A DNA stretch of 9,867 nucleotides from contig JAAURV010000092.1 of the NCBI GenBank assembly GCA_012032065.1, positions 1-9,867 on the forward strand, written 5' to 3'. The DNA comes from Hyphomicrobiales bacterium. Its GTDB lineage: Bacteria > Pseudomonadota > Alphaproteobacteria > Rhizobiales > Aestuariivirgaceae. Made by a program: the position numbers and the translations under genes. Of the stretch, positions 1-7,733 are shown piece by piece (within the stretch, counting starts at the first letter, position 1; each line of letters opens with the position of its first letter). The notes under the pieces were generated by a model that was not told where the DNA came from, made no database searches, and was given only the letters and a program-made list of their open reading frames with translations.

Positions 1-2
1 CG

Positions 3-1500
3 GCGCAGCTTTCCAGCCGCTACATCACCGACCGCTTCCTGCCGGACAAGGCCATCGATTTGATGGACGAGGCGGGGTCGCGGCTGCGCATGCAGGTCGA
101 CTCCAAGCCCGAGGAACTTGACGAGCTCGACCGCCGCATCATGCAGCTGCAGATCGAGCGCGAGGCGCTGAAGAAGGAAACCGACACGGCCTCGAAAGAT
201 CGCCTCGCCAAGCTCGAAAAGGAATTGGCGGAGACGGAAGAGAAATCCGCCACCATGACGCGCAACTGGCAGGCGGAGAAGGAGAAGCTCGCATCGGCTT
301 CGAAGCTCAAGGAAGAGCTTGAGAATGCGCGGCGCGATCTCGAGATTGCCCAGCGCAAGGGCGATTTTGCCAAGGCGGGCGAGCTTGCCTATGCCGCGAT
401 CCCCCGGACTTGAGAAGAAGCTCAAGGACGCGGAAGCGGCCGGGTCATCCAATATGGTCGAAGAGGCTGTCACCGAAAATCACGTGGCGCAGGTCGTGTC
501 GCGCTGGACAGGCGTTCCCGTCGACCGGATGCTCGAAGGCGAGCGCGCCAAGCTCTTGCACATGGAGAAAGACTTGGGTCAGCGCGTGGTCGGCCAGGCG
601 GAAGCGGTGGAAGCGGTTTCAACCGCGGTGCGCCGCGCGCGTGCGGGGTTGCAGGATCCCAACCGGCCCATCGGTTCGTTCATGTTCCTCGGGCCAACGG
701 GCGTTGGCAAGACCGAGCTTACCAAGGCGCTTGCTACGTTCCTGTTCGACGACGAGCATGCGATGGTGCGGATCGACATGTCGGAATATATGGAGAAGCA
801 TGCGGTCTCGCGTTTGATCGGCGCGCCTCCGGGATATGTGGGCTACGACGAGGGTGGCGCATTGACCGAAGCCGTGCGGCGCAGGCCCTATCAGGTCGTG
901 CTGTTCGACGAGATCGAGAAGGCGCATCCGGACGTGTTCAACGTGCTGCTCCAGGTGCTCGATGACGGCCGCCTGACCGATGGCCAGGGCCGCACCGTGG
1001 ATTTCAAGAACACGCTGATCATCATGACCTCGAATCTGGGCTCGGAATATCTGGTGTCGCTCGGCGAGGATCAAGATGTGGATGTGGTGCGCGATCAGGT
1101 GATGGGCGTGGTCAAAGGCCACTTCCGGCCCGAGTTCCTCAACCGGCTCGACGAGATCATCCTGTTCCATAGACTCAAGCGCGAGCACATGGGTTCAATC
1201 GTCGACATCCAGCTCGGCCGGTTGCGGACCTTGCTGACCGATCGCAAGATCGAGATCGATGTCTCCGAAGCAGCGCGCACCTGGCTCGCCGACAAGGGCT
1301 ACGATCCCGCCTATGGCGCGCGGCCCCTGAAGCGCGTGATCCAGAAATCCTTGCAGGACCCGCTGGCGGAAGAACTGCTGGCCGGACGCATCAAGGATGG
1401 CGAGTTGGTCAAGGTCGATGTGATCAACGGGCTGTTCACCTTCAACGGATTGGTGAAGGGCGAAGAACCCAAGGCGAGCAACGTGGTGACGCTGCACTGA
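3..1500 (+). CDS. clpB: ATP-dependent chaperone ClpB, C-terminal part, one frameshift
   Basis: ClpB is a cytoplasmic AAA+ disaggregase that works with DnaK to pull apart aggregated proteins after heat stress. The gene enters from the left edge, so the N domain and nearly all of the first ATPase domain are missing. The visible part begins in the small subdomain of ATPase 1 (SSRYITDRFLPDKAIDLMDE). It continues with the charged coiled-coil M domain (about 75-400), then the second ATPase: Walker A GPTGVGKTE at 691-717, the pore-loop segment GYVGYDEGG, Walker B VVLFDEIEK, sensor 1 TSN and sensor 2 GARPLKR. The protein ends normally at TGA 1498-1500. The frame shifts near 401-405, where one extra C turns GELAYAAIPGLEKKL into a stop at 411-413. 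Removing it leaves 498 codons of continuous ClpB. Identity is certain; whether the gene is truly broken is not. Confidence 0.95.
401..405 (+). other. Probable one-base insertion in a C5 run inside clpB
   Basis: Upstream of this run ClpB reads in one frame to AYAAIP and then meets a stop at 411-413. Downstream the family sequence GLEKKLKDAEA resumes in another frame. With four C instead of five the codons are atc ccc gga ctt gag, which joins the two parts without losing a residue. A homopolymer length error is the easiest explanation, but a real mutation cannot be excluded. Confidence 0.85.
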
Positions 1501-1536
1501 GTTGCGGACTGTCCGCTGGGAAAATTCCTCAAAGGA

Positions 1537-1577
1537 CCTCATGCTGAGGTGCCCTCCGCAGGAGGCTCGAAGCATGG
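1537..1577. repeat. Imperfect hairpin, left half of a dispersed palindromic repeat
   Basis: Outer arms CATGCT (1540-1545) and AGCATG (1571-1576) enclose an inner stem CCTCC (1553-1557) and GGAGG (1561-1565) with loop GCA. From memory, elements starting with CCTCAT-CTGAGG and carrying a CTCGAAG-ATGG half are widespread in intergenic DNA of Bradyrhizobium-like Hyphomicrobiales; this assignment is recall and not a search. It lies 37 bp after the clpB stop and could act as a transcript end or stabiliser. Confidence 0.6.
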
Positions 1578-1612
1578 CCACAAGCGCTGAACTCTCAGTC
1601 CGGACTCGCTGC

Positions 1613-1653
1613 CGTGGTTCGAGGCATCGCGTTCCGCGATGCGCCTCACCACG
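1613..1653. repeat. Imperfect hairpin, right half of the same repeat
   Basis: CGTGGTTCGAGGCATCGCG pairs with CGCGATGCGCCTCACCACG across a very short loop, with a few mismatches. The sequence ends in ACCACGAGGG, resembling the closing half (CACCATGAGGG) of the repeat family described for 1537-1577. Together the two hairpins fill most of the gap between the convergent clpB and MFS genes, a usual place for such elements. Confidence 0.6.
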
Positions 1654-1716
1654 AGGGTTGAGCGGTTGGTCCGTTTTGGTGGCTATGCGTCCGGTCGAAA
1701 GGGTGACGCCATAAAT

Positions 1717-2899
1717 TCACCGTCCCGGTGGAGCATCTCTCGAGAAGAGATAGATGATCACCGTCGCGATCAGAAGCACGGCGAATGAGCCATGCAGCAT
1801 GGCATAAGCCTGATGCGGCCCGGCACTTTGCTGGGCCGTCATCAGCCAGCCGGAAATGGGCTGAAGAATTCCCGCACCTCCGATGAACAGCAAGTTCAGC
1901 AGGGTGATGCCGCGGCCCAGGAGATGATCGGGCACGAAGGCGCGGCCATGGGCCATCAGCACGCCGTAAGTCATGCCGAACGCGCCGAGCAGAGAGACCG
2001 CGGCGATGGCCTGCATGAGCGAAACATCGAAGAACGCGAGCCCGGCGAGACATGCCGCTCCGGCCAAGCTGCCGCCGGCCACGATCCATTTGCGCGTGTT
2101 GAGCCAGCGGTCGAGCGGGCATAGATCATGGCGCCCAGCGACATGGCGATGGCCATGATCAAGAGCGCGTTTCCGCGCCCCACCGGATCGAGGCCGTGGA
2201 CTTCGGAGAAATACGGCCCTGCCCAAAGCCCGCGCTCGGCGAGGATGATGGCATAACCTGCGGCGGTAAGAGGCAACAGCGGCCACAATGAACGGATCGA
2301 CAGGATGGATGCCACGCCTTTGAAGAAGCCCACGGTGTTGGCTTTGGTCACCAATCGCGGCGGATCGCGGATCAGGAGAAAGATACTGATTGCCGACGCC
2401 GCGCTTGCCGCCGCCATCGCCAGCATCGCGCCGCGCCAGCCGATCAGCGTCGCGGCCCATGCGAGAGGCGTGGCCGCGAGCAAATTGCCTGCACTGCCGA
2501 TACCGATCAGCCAGGAACTCAGCAGCGCAAACCGTTCCGGCGCTTCGGTGCGGCCAAATATGTAGAGTGCCCCCATGTAGATGGCGCTGCAGCCGATGCC
2601 GATCAGCACCATCGCTGCGTTCAGCATCAGGGCGCTTTGCGCCATCGCGAACAGAATGGAGCCGGCGACGCCGCCAGCATCAAGAGCGACACGCTGCGCC
2701 GTGGGCCGGCAGAGTCGAGCGCAAGTCCGACGGGGATTTGCATGAGCGAGAAGCCTGCGATCCAGAACGCCTGAAGATTGCCGAGCGCCTGCGGATCGAG
2801 CGAAAGCTCGCGCGCAAGTTCTGGAGCAATCACGGCCAGAAATGAGCGGAAGAACTGGCTTAGAATGTAGCCGAAGAGGAAGATCACAAAGATGCGCAC
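1717..2899 (-). CDS. MFS transporter, two frameshifts
   Basis: This is a 12-helix major facilitator superfamily permease of the inner membrane; its substrate cannot be told from the sequence. The N-terminal part (GTG at 2899, VRIFVIFLFGYILSQFFRSF, then a G-ALDSAGPRR loop between helices 2 and 3) reads in one frame. From about 2670 the protein continues in a second frame (VAGSILFAMAQSALMLNAAM to MSLGAMIYA), and from about 2118 in a third (PLDRWLNTRKWIVAGGS to FSRDAPPGR, stop 1717-1719). Adding one base at each break makes 1185 nt, 394 residues, normal for the family. The GTG start is used because a stop lies three codons upstream in that frame. An ATG at 2909 in the next frame (MKRR) would need a further indel to join. 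The gene is divergent from the ModE-like gene, with 56 bp between them. Confidence 0.85.
2117..2119 (-). other. Probable one-base deletion in the MFS gene
   Basis: On the coding strand the codons run atc tat gcc cgc, while the next stretch of the transporter reads ccg ctc gac cgc tgg in another frame. One more C in the CCC run (GGG on the plus strand) gives MIYAPLDRWLNTRKW without a break. Confidence 0.8.
2667..2674 (-). other. Probable one-base deletion in the MFS gene
   Basis: The coding strand reads ctg gcg gcg tcg ccg in the first frame and ggc gtc gcc ggc tcc in the second. One added base in this GC-rich stretch gives a continuous SLLMLAGVAGSILFAMA, a normal helix. The exact position within the stretch cannot be fixed. 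Confidence 0.75.
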
Positions 2900-2955
2900 G
2901 CCGCTTCATTCGCAGGGTCTTCCAACAGGCGCAAGGCCGTGGTTAGCATAACGGC

Positions 2956-3339
2956 ATGAGCAAATATCCGGCCACGTCTGTCCGCATCGATCTCGATGAA
3001 ACGCGGCGGCTTGGGCCAGGCAAAATCAGATTGCTCGAACTGATCGTGGAGAAGGGCTCCATTGCCGCCGCCGCACGTGGCATGGGCATGTCCTACCGCC
3101 GCGCATGGCTTTTGACTGAAGAAGTAAATGCGCTGTTTGGGGCGCCACTCGTCAGCGCGAATGCGGGTGGCGCCAAAGGCGGAGCCGCCGCTGTCAGCGC
3201 GCTTGGACGGGAGATCGTCAAATCATATCGCGATGTCGAACGCGCGGCTTCGGAACTTGTGGAGCAAAGGATCGTCGCTTTGGTTCAAGGAGCCGGGAAC
3301 CAGCGCTCGTCGATCGATACCGATTTGAGCAAGCAATAG
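2956..3339 (+). CDS. Single-domain ModE-type winged-helix regulator
   Basis: The 127-residue protein matches the N-terminal DNA-binding domain of ModE, the molybdate-responsive repressor. A helix-turn-helix lies at about residues 34-56 (GSIAAAARGMGMSYRRAWLL), followed by the wing with the ModE-like glycine-rich turn GGAKGGAAAVSALG at about 71-84. E. coli ModE is about twice as long and carries two C-terminal Mop domains that bind molybdate. They are absent here, so how this protein senses metal is not evident. ATG 2956 is chosen because the family match starts soon after; no strong Shine-Dalgarno is visible. Its 3' end overlaps modC by 55 bp tail to tail. The perfect ModE-like palindrome before modA makes it the likely regulator of modABC; this is inferred from position and motif. 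Confidence 0.85.
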   Translation: MSKYPATSVRIDLDETRRLGPGKIRLLELIVEKGSIAAAARGMGMSYRRAWLLTEEVNALFGAPLVSANAGGAKGGAAAVSALGREIVKSYRDVERAASELVEQRIVALVQGAGNQRSSIDTDLSKQ

Positions 3340-4352
3340 ACGGCATCGCCGGTCTTGAGGCGGAGATCGTCGAGCGCCTTACGGGTGATGGCGGCGGTGA
3401 GCCGTTCTCCGCCGCGAAGCGCCACATCCGCGAATGCGACCGGTTCTCGCGTGATCTCGATATTCGCCACTTTACCTTTAAGAGCCGTGCGTGCGGAAAT
3501 GCCTTGGGGCTTCGACAGTGCAAGCGTCACTTCGGTCGCGTGGACGAGTATCCGCAACGTTCCATCGCTTCCCGGCGCTTGTCCCGCAATCGAGATCGAA
3601 CCGGCAGGACTGACAAGTTCGGTGATGTCATAGTGGGGATCGTAACGGCCTCTCTTCGCCGTGAGGATCGAGATGCGCCCGAAGCGGTCGTGTGCATCGA
3701 TCGTGTGCAGCGTCTTGGCCGGCGGTCCATAGGCGGAAAGCCGGCCCGATTTTATTACGGCAACATTGCTGGCGATGCGGGCAAGCTCTTCCGCAGCGTG
3801 CGTGACATAGATCAGCGGGATGCCGAACTGTGCCGAGAGCCGTTCGATGTAGGGCAATATCTCCCGCTTATGCGGAGCATCGAGGTTGGCCAGTGGCTCG
3901 TCCATCAAAAGAAGGCTCGGCGAGGACAAGAGCGCGCGGCCAATGGCGACGCGCTGTTTCTCGCCCCCGGAAAGATTGCGCACCGATCGCGTGAGCAGCG
4001 GTTCAAGCTTGAGCAGCGATACGCAATCGTCGAGCTTCACGAAACCGGTGCGGAAGCCGTAGAGCAAGTTCGACTTCACATTCAGATGCGGAAAGAGCAG
4101 TGAGTCCTGGAACACATAGCCGATCCCGCGGCGATGCGCGGGAATGTCGATGCGGGATTCGCTGTCGAACAACGATTCACCAGCGACCGTAATCCTGCCC
4201 CGATCCGGGCGGAGCAATCCCGACACGAGATTCAAGAACGTGGTTTTGCCGGAACCGGACGGACCGAAGACGCCAGTGATGCCGCTGCCGAATGCTGCAT
4301 CGATCTCGAGATCGAGCGTGCCACGGCGATATGCGACCGATGCTTCCAGCAT
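3285..4352 (-). CDS. modC: Molybdate ABC transporter ATP-binding protein ModC
   Basis: ModC is the cytoplasmic ATPase that powers molybdate import through ModB. The 355 residues show all ABC motifs in order: Walker A GPSGSGKTT (30-38), Q-loop glutamine 82 in YVFQD, signature LSGGEKQ (127-133), Walker B LLLMDEP (147-153) and H-loop His185 in YVTHAAEE. The C-terminal part (about 285-350, ISARTALKGKVANIEITREP to LKTGDAVYCLLKSVS) is the Mop/TOBE domain typical of ModC, which binds oxyanions and separates it from other ABC ATPases. ATG 4352 lies one base past the modB stop (TGAGATG), indicating translational coupling. The last 55 bp run antisense to the end of the ModE-like gene. Confidence 0.97.
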   Translation of the reverse strand: MLEASVAYRRGTLDLEIDAAFGSGITGVFGPSGSGKTTFLNLVSGLLRPDRGRITVAGESLFDSESRIDIPAHRRGIGYVFQDSLLFPHLNVKSNLLYGFRTGFVKLDDCVSLLKLEPLLTRSVRNLSGGEKQRVAIGRALLSSPSLLLMDEPLANLDAPHKREILPYIERLSAQFGIPLIYVTHAAEELARIASNVAVIKSGRLSAYGPPAKTLHTIDAHDRFGRISILTAKRGRYDPHYDITELVSPAGSISIAGQAPGSDGTLRILVHATEVTLALSKPQGISARTALKGKVANIEITREPVAFADVALRGGERLTAAITRKALDDLRLKTGDAVYCLLKSVSIDERWFPAP

Positions 4353-4353
4353 C

Positions 4354-5046
4354 TCAGGCGCTCATCCGGCGCTTAATGCGCCGCGCCAGGAGTTCGGAGG
4401 CGATCAGGGTTGCGAAGGACAGGATCACCGATACGGTGGCAAGACGGAAGATCGCGGCCTCGCCGCCGGGCACCTGTGTCAGCGTGTAGATTTGGAGTGC
4501 TATGGTCTCGGTTTCGCCGGGAATGCTGGAGACGAAGGTGATGGTCGCGCCGAACTCGCCCAGAGCCTTGGCGAATGCCAATAGAACTCCGGCAAGTAGG
4601 CCCGGCGCGGCGAGCGGCAGCGTCACCGTGGCGAAGACTTTGAGCGGACTCGATCCCAAAGTCGAAGCGGCGTTCTCAAGCCGCGGATCGATTGCTTCGA
4701 TGGCGAGGCGGATGGCCCGCACCATGAGCGGCAGCGCCATGACCGCGGCTGCGAGCGCGGCACCGGTCCAACGAAACGAAAACACGATGCCGCAGCAGGC
4801 TTCGAAGGCGCTGCCTAATGGCCCCTTCCTGCCGAAGGTGATGAGAAGCAGATAGCCCGTCAGCACCGGAGGCAAGACGAGCGGCAGATGTACCGCGACA
4901 TCGAGCAGGGTCTTTCCGGCAAAGTTCCGCCGCGCGAGGAGCCAGGCAATCGCAAGCGCAAAGGGAAACAGCAGAACAACGGCGAGTGCGGCGACTTGGA
5001 GGCTCAAGCCAACTGCAGTGAGTTCCTGTGGGCTCAGTCCAAACAC
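4354..5046 (-). CDS. modB: Molybdate ABC transporter permease ModB
   Basis: ModB is the inner-membrane channel subunit of the molybdate importer. The 230 residues equal the usual length (E. coli 229). They hold about five to six hydrophobic helices, the PLVLPPVLTGYLLL segment typical of ModB and the EAA coupling loop, TLPLAAPGLLAGVLLAFAKA followed by LGEFGATITFVSS, which docks on ModC. The start is taken as GTG 5046, which overlaps the modA stop (TAGTG) and gives VFGLSPQELTAVGLSLQ, the normal N-terminus. The open frame continues to 5334, but that extension is antisense-like noise inside modA. Overlap with modA and the one-base gap to modC mark a tight operon. Confidence 0.95.
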   Translation of the reverse strand: MFGLSPQELTAVGLSLQVAALAVVLLFPFALAIAWLLARRNFAGKTLLDVAVHLPLVLPPVLTGYLLLITFGRKGPLGSAFEACCGIVFSFRWTGAALAAAVMALPLMVRAIRLAIEAIDPRLENAASTLGSSPLKVFATVTLPLAAPGLLAGVLLAFAKALGEFGATITFVSSIPGETETIALQIYTLTQVPGGEAAIFRLATVSVILSFATLIASELLARRIKRRMSA

Positions 5047-5807
5047 TACGGAACCACAAAGCCCTGCTTGATGAAAATCTGTTTCGAAGTGCTGGTGGAG
5101 AGGAAATCGAGAAACTCTTGCGCATCGGGATTGGTTGAACTCGCAATACGCGCGGCGGGATAGACGATGGGCGGATGGGAACCTTCCGGGAATTCCGCGA
5201 TGACGGCTACTCCCGGGTTGGCTTTTGCATCGCTTCGGTAAACGATGCCAAGCGGCGCTTCGCCCTTTGCAACCAAAGTCAACGCCGCGCGGACATTGGC
5301 GGCCATCGCAAGTTTGCCGGCAACGCCGTCCCAAAGCCCAAGCTTTTCCAACGCGGCCTTGGCGTATTTGCCGGCGGGAACGGATTTCACTTCGGCAACC
5401 GCCAACCGTCCATCGCCCAAAGCAGCCGCGAGATCGGCGCCGGCTTGCAAGGCGAATGGCTTGGCGCTGTCCTTGGGCGCGATGAGAACCAGCGTATTGC
5501 CGAGCAGATTTATTCGCGTGTCCTTGGCGATTAAGCGGTTGTCTTCGAGATAGTCCATCCAGGCCTCGTCGGCGGAGATGAAGATGTCCGCCGGAGCTGC
5601 CTCTTCGATCTGCTTGGCTAGCGCGGAAGAGGCCGCGTAGACCGGCACGGTCTTGACCGAACCTTCTGCCTCGAATGCCAATGCAATCTCATCCAGCGCG
5701 CTCTTGAGGCTAGCAGCGGCGAACACTTTCACTTCCTCCGCCAAAGCGGAAGCGGCGAGGGTGGCGAACAGGGCAACAGCCAGAATCGATCGGCGAGCGG
5801 TCTGCAT
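5046..5807 (-). CDS. modA: Periplasmic molybdate-binding protein ModA
   Basis: ModA captures molybdate (and tungstate) in the periplasm and hands it to ModB. ATG 5807 gives a 253-residue protein with a signal peptide, MQTARRSILAVALFATLA, and a likely cut after ASALA (residue 23). Mature motifs follow the family closely: VFAAASLKSALDEI and YAASSALAKQIE carry the oxyanion-binding serines, PADIFISADEAWMDYLE and LLGNTLVLIAP follow, then VPAGKYAKAALEKLG, and LGIVYRSDA with the ligand tyrosine. An upstream ATG at 5858 is open in frame, but it would translate through the operator palindrome, so 5807 is preferred. It is the first gene of modABC; the promoter and operator lie 22-64 bp upstream of the start. 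Confidence 0.97.
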   Translation of the reverse strand: MQTARRSILAVALFATLAASALAEEVKVFAAASLKSALDEIALAFEAEGSVKTVPVYAASSALAKQIEEAAPADIFISADEAWMDYLEDNRLIAKDTRINLLGNTLVLIAPKDSAKPFALQAGADLAAALGDGRLAVAEVKSVPAGKYAKAALEKLGLWDGVAGKLAMAANVRAALTLVAKGEAPLGIVYRSDAKANPGVAVIAEFPEGSHPPIVYPAARIASSTNPDAQEFLDFLSTSTSKQIFIKQGFVVP

Positions 5808-5828
5808 TGACGTTCGATGTTCAAATTT

Positions 5829-5852
5829 CGTTATATCCAGTTGGATATAACG
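5829..5852. promoter_or_regulatory. ModE-type operator, perfect 24-bp palindrome
   Basis: Arms CGTTATATCCA and TGGATATAACG are exact reverse complements around a GT centre. E. coli ModE binds sites with CGTTATAT and ATATAACG outer blocks at this same total length, so the outer blocks agree. It lies 22-45 bp before the modA start and covers the predicted -10 element, fitting repression of modABC when molybdate is plentiful. Confidence 0.88.
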
Positions 5853-5871
5853 CTCCACAAAGAAGAGTCAA
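5844..5871 (-). promoter_or_regulatory. Predicted sigma-70 promoter of modABC
   Basis: On the minus strand TTGACT (5871-5866) is followed after 16 bp by TATATC (5849-5844), close to the -35 and -10 consensus. The -10 lies inside the palindrome at 5829-5852, so bound regulator would block RNA polymerase. It starts 27 bp after the stop of the M23 gene, which suggests modABC has its own promoter. Confidence 0.6.
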
Positions 5872-5897
5872 CTCGCGTCATATTCGAGATGCTGGGA

Positions 5898-6968
5898 TTA
5901 AGGGTTCGCCTGCGCGACCTGGGTGGCGGACGGGGCCTGCTTCATCATGGCCACAACCCGCTGCTTGTGGCTGCGGAACTTCTGCAGGTCCTTGCGCGCC
6001 AGTACCTTGCTGCCGGCCGACTTGATCATCATCGGATTGACGGCACGATCATTCACGCGGACTTCGTAGTGCAGGTGAGGGCCGGTGGAGCGGCCGGTCG
6101 AGCCGACATAGCCGATGATCTGCCCCTGGTTCACGCGCTTGCCCTGGCGGATGCCGGCGGCGAGCTTGCTCATGTGAGCGTAGAGGGTCTCGTATTTGCC
6201 GTTGTGCTGAACCTTTACGGTGATGCCGTAAGCGCCATGGCGCCCGGCCACCTCGACCGTGCCCGAGCCCGCGGCGCGGATCGGCAGGCCGTAAGGAGCG
6301 CCGAAGTCGATGCCCGTATGCATCTTCGAATAACCGAGCAGGGGATGGCGGCGCATGCCGAAGCCGGAGGTCAGTTTCACGCCCGATACCGGCGTCTTGA
6401 GCAGGGACTTGGAGGCGCTGCGGCCTTGATCGTCATAGTAGTCGGTCTGGCCGTCGGCGGTGGTGTAGCGGTAATAGGTCTTGGTCTGGCCGTTCAGATT
6501 GAGCTGCGCGTAGTGCAAGACTTTGCGCTTGGTGGAAGAGCCGGTGAGCGGATTGCCGTAGAACACTTCGAAAGTGTCGGACGACTTGACCTGGCGCTGG
6601 AAGTCGACGTCGTAGGAGAAGACGCGGGTCAGTTCGGCGACGATGTAGTCGGGAATCTTGTTGTCCTTGGCGGTGCCGTAGAGGCTCGATCCGACCCGAG
6701 CCTTGGTACGGAACTGATTGACCTGGGCGTATTGCGAAGTGGCGCCTTCCTTCTTGCCCTCGATCCTGGCGACGAAGCGGCCGTCTTCGTCGGCCTCGAC
6801 CACGATGGTTTCTTTCGGCCCCGGTTTGAAGGAGAGTTCGACGGGAAATGTCACATCGCGGCCGTAGAAATCCTGCTGCCGGTCCAGGGTGAGTTCGAAT
6901 TCGGTGCCCGCCTTCAGCATCTTCGCCGGAAACACCGGCTCCATCGCCGCAGTGAGCGCTTGAGCGGC
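5898..6968 (-). CDS. M23 family peptidoglycan endopeptidase, C-terminal part
   Basis: Peptidases of this family cut peptide cross-links in the cell wall, in the periplasm. Two parts are visible. The first is an N-terminal accessory region (AMEPVFPAKMLKAGTEFELT, then DRQQDFYGRDVTF, on to TFEVFYGNPLTG) like those ahead of the catalytic domain in other alphaproteobacterial M23 proteins. The second is the catalytic domain with zinc ligands HTGID (His at 6318-6320, Asp at 6306-6308), YAHMSKL and HLH at 6069-6077. It ends at TAA 5898-5900. All catalytic residues are present. The N-terminus with its membrane anchor is missing: upstream of about 6968 the open frame continues without a stop into DNA that reads as a fungal LSM12-like exon. 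The exact border within about 6950-7015 is uncertain, since both families could supply the GRGVTREA stretch. Confidence 0.88.
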   Translation of the reverse strand, partial: AAQALTAAMEPVFPAKMLKAGTEFELTLDRQQDFYGRDVTFPVELSFKPGPKETIVVEADEDGRFVARIEGKKEGATSQYAQVNQFRTKARVGSSLYGTAKDNKIPDYIVAELTRVFSYDVDFQRQVKSSDTFEVFYGNPLTGSSTKRKVLHYAQLNLNGQTKTYYRYTTADGQTDYYDDQGRSASKSLLKTPVSGVKLTSGFGMRRHPLLGYSKMHTGIDFGAPYGLPIRAAGSGTVEVAGRHGAYGITVKVQHNGKYETLYAHMSKLAAGIRQGKRVNQGQIIGYVGSTGRSTGPHLHYEVRVNDRAVNPMMIKSAGSKVLARKDLQKFRSHKQRVVAMMKQAPSATQVAQANP

Positions 6969-7542
6969 TTCGCGCGTGACACCGCGGCCGCGTTTGGCGT
7001 CGGCGGCTTTGATTGCGCTGCATGGTGGTACTGGGGTGCGATTGTGTAGCGAGGCTAGGTCAAGAGGCACTGGGGATGGCAGGTTGGGGTTGGAGTTGGA
7101 GATTGGGTTCGATGTCGGAGGGTCACTGTTGGCTGGGTTTGGAGGAAGCGAGAGGATGGTGAAGGAGGTCAGAATGGATATCGGTAGAAGGGTGAACGTG
7201 TTTGCCTTGGAGCCTGCGTTACCAGCGTTGTTGGTTGAGGCTGGAATGGAGAGGACGATCAGGTCTGTGATGGGATCGGCCGTGTAGAGGAGGCCTTCGT
7301 AGGTTGAGTCGACTGGTGGACTGGTCGTCACCCGGACACTTGAAAGACGTCTTCGTCAGTCACCAATGCCAACCTATAGCTGATCTTGCGGGCCCAGGAT
7401 GTCAAGGCACTCACTGCGCGCCCATCACTCCGCTCAAGGCGGTCTCAAGAGGGACCATTGAAGAAGGCGTAGAAGGAGCGCTGTTTGGCAGCGCGACGGG
7501 GACCTTGCTTCCTGCATTCTGGCGCTTCGAGTCCGATGCCAT
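6969..7542 (-). CDS. Fungal LSM12-like gene, 5' part, two exons
   Basis: Exon 1 (7542-7415) reads MASDSKRQNAGSKVPVALPN on to ALSGVMGA. After a 76-nt intron, exon 2 (7338 to about 6969) reads HVRVTTSPPVDSTYEGLLYT, ADPITDLIVLSI, then TFTLLPISILTSFTILSLPP and PLDLASLH, up to AKRGRGVTREA. This is the order of LSM12: a divergent Sm-like domain, then the RGKGV-EGQ-like motif that opens the C-terminal AD domain (yeast Lsm12 has LLRGKGVSAEGQ, from memory). LSM12 is a eukaryotic cytoplasmic RNA-associated protein that partners ataxin-2/Pbp1. The AD domain is lost where the frame passes into the bacterial peptidase. ATG 7542 has A at -3 and G at +4; ATG 7548 in the same frame is possible. Codon use (CTA, AAT, ACA) and low-complexity Asn/Pro/Ser content differ from the bacterial genes. 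Confidence 0.7.
7339..7414 (-). other. Spliceosomal intron, 76 nt, in the LSM12-like gene
   Basis: The donor is GTGAGT (7414-7409), a CTGAC branch-point match lies at 7359-7355, and the acceptor ends in CAAG at 7339, about 17 nt after the branch A. The intron contains in-frame stops (exon 1 would read GAQ then stop). Removal joins CA with T to make a histidine codon and yields VMGAHVRVTTSPP in frame. Size and signals are typical of filamentous fungi and show this segment is not bacterial. Confidence 0.75.
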
Positions 7543-7733
7543 CCTCATGCGGGAACCAGCCGAAATAGATCGAGTTTGCGCGATATCGCTGTGCGAAGGT
7601 GTGGAGGATATCACTCTCTGCGCATGCCGGGGACCCGAGCACACCGCGAAACGATGAATCGCGTGCGATCGAAAGGACACGAAGAAGAGGACAAGCAGAC
7701 TGCTGTCCGGCGCAGGCAGGGCAACAAGAAAGG

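Noticed and set aside
2930..2956. Possible second ModE site (CCGTGGTTA and TAACGG) before the regulator gene
   Set aside because: The arms match only partly and the spacing is far shorter than the 24-bp site before modA, so autoregulation is not supported.
4354..5334. ModB starting at 5334
   Set aside because: The extra 96 codons lie inside modA in another frame and have no ModB similarity; GTG 5046 gives the normal length and a TAGTG overlap.
5817..7049. A 410-codon plus-strand open frame
   Set aside because: It is the antisense shadow of the M23 gene, whose catalytic motifs are complete. The frame has no recognisable family and starts inside the operator palindrome.
5898..7331. One continuous 477-codon minus-strand open frame as a single natural protein
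   Set aside because: Its first 120 or so codons match the second exon of a fungal LSM12-like gene preceded by an intron, and the rest is a bacterial M23 peptidase. Codon use changes between them, and the frame opens only by alternative GTG 7331 without a ribosome site.
6969..7542. Horizontal transfer of a fungal gene into the bacterium, or of bacterial genes into the fungus
   Set aside because: Both bordering bacterial genes are cut, the fungal gene is cut inside a domain, its intron is intact, and nearby single-base errors point to a draft assembly. A chimera explains all of this more simply.
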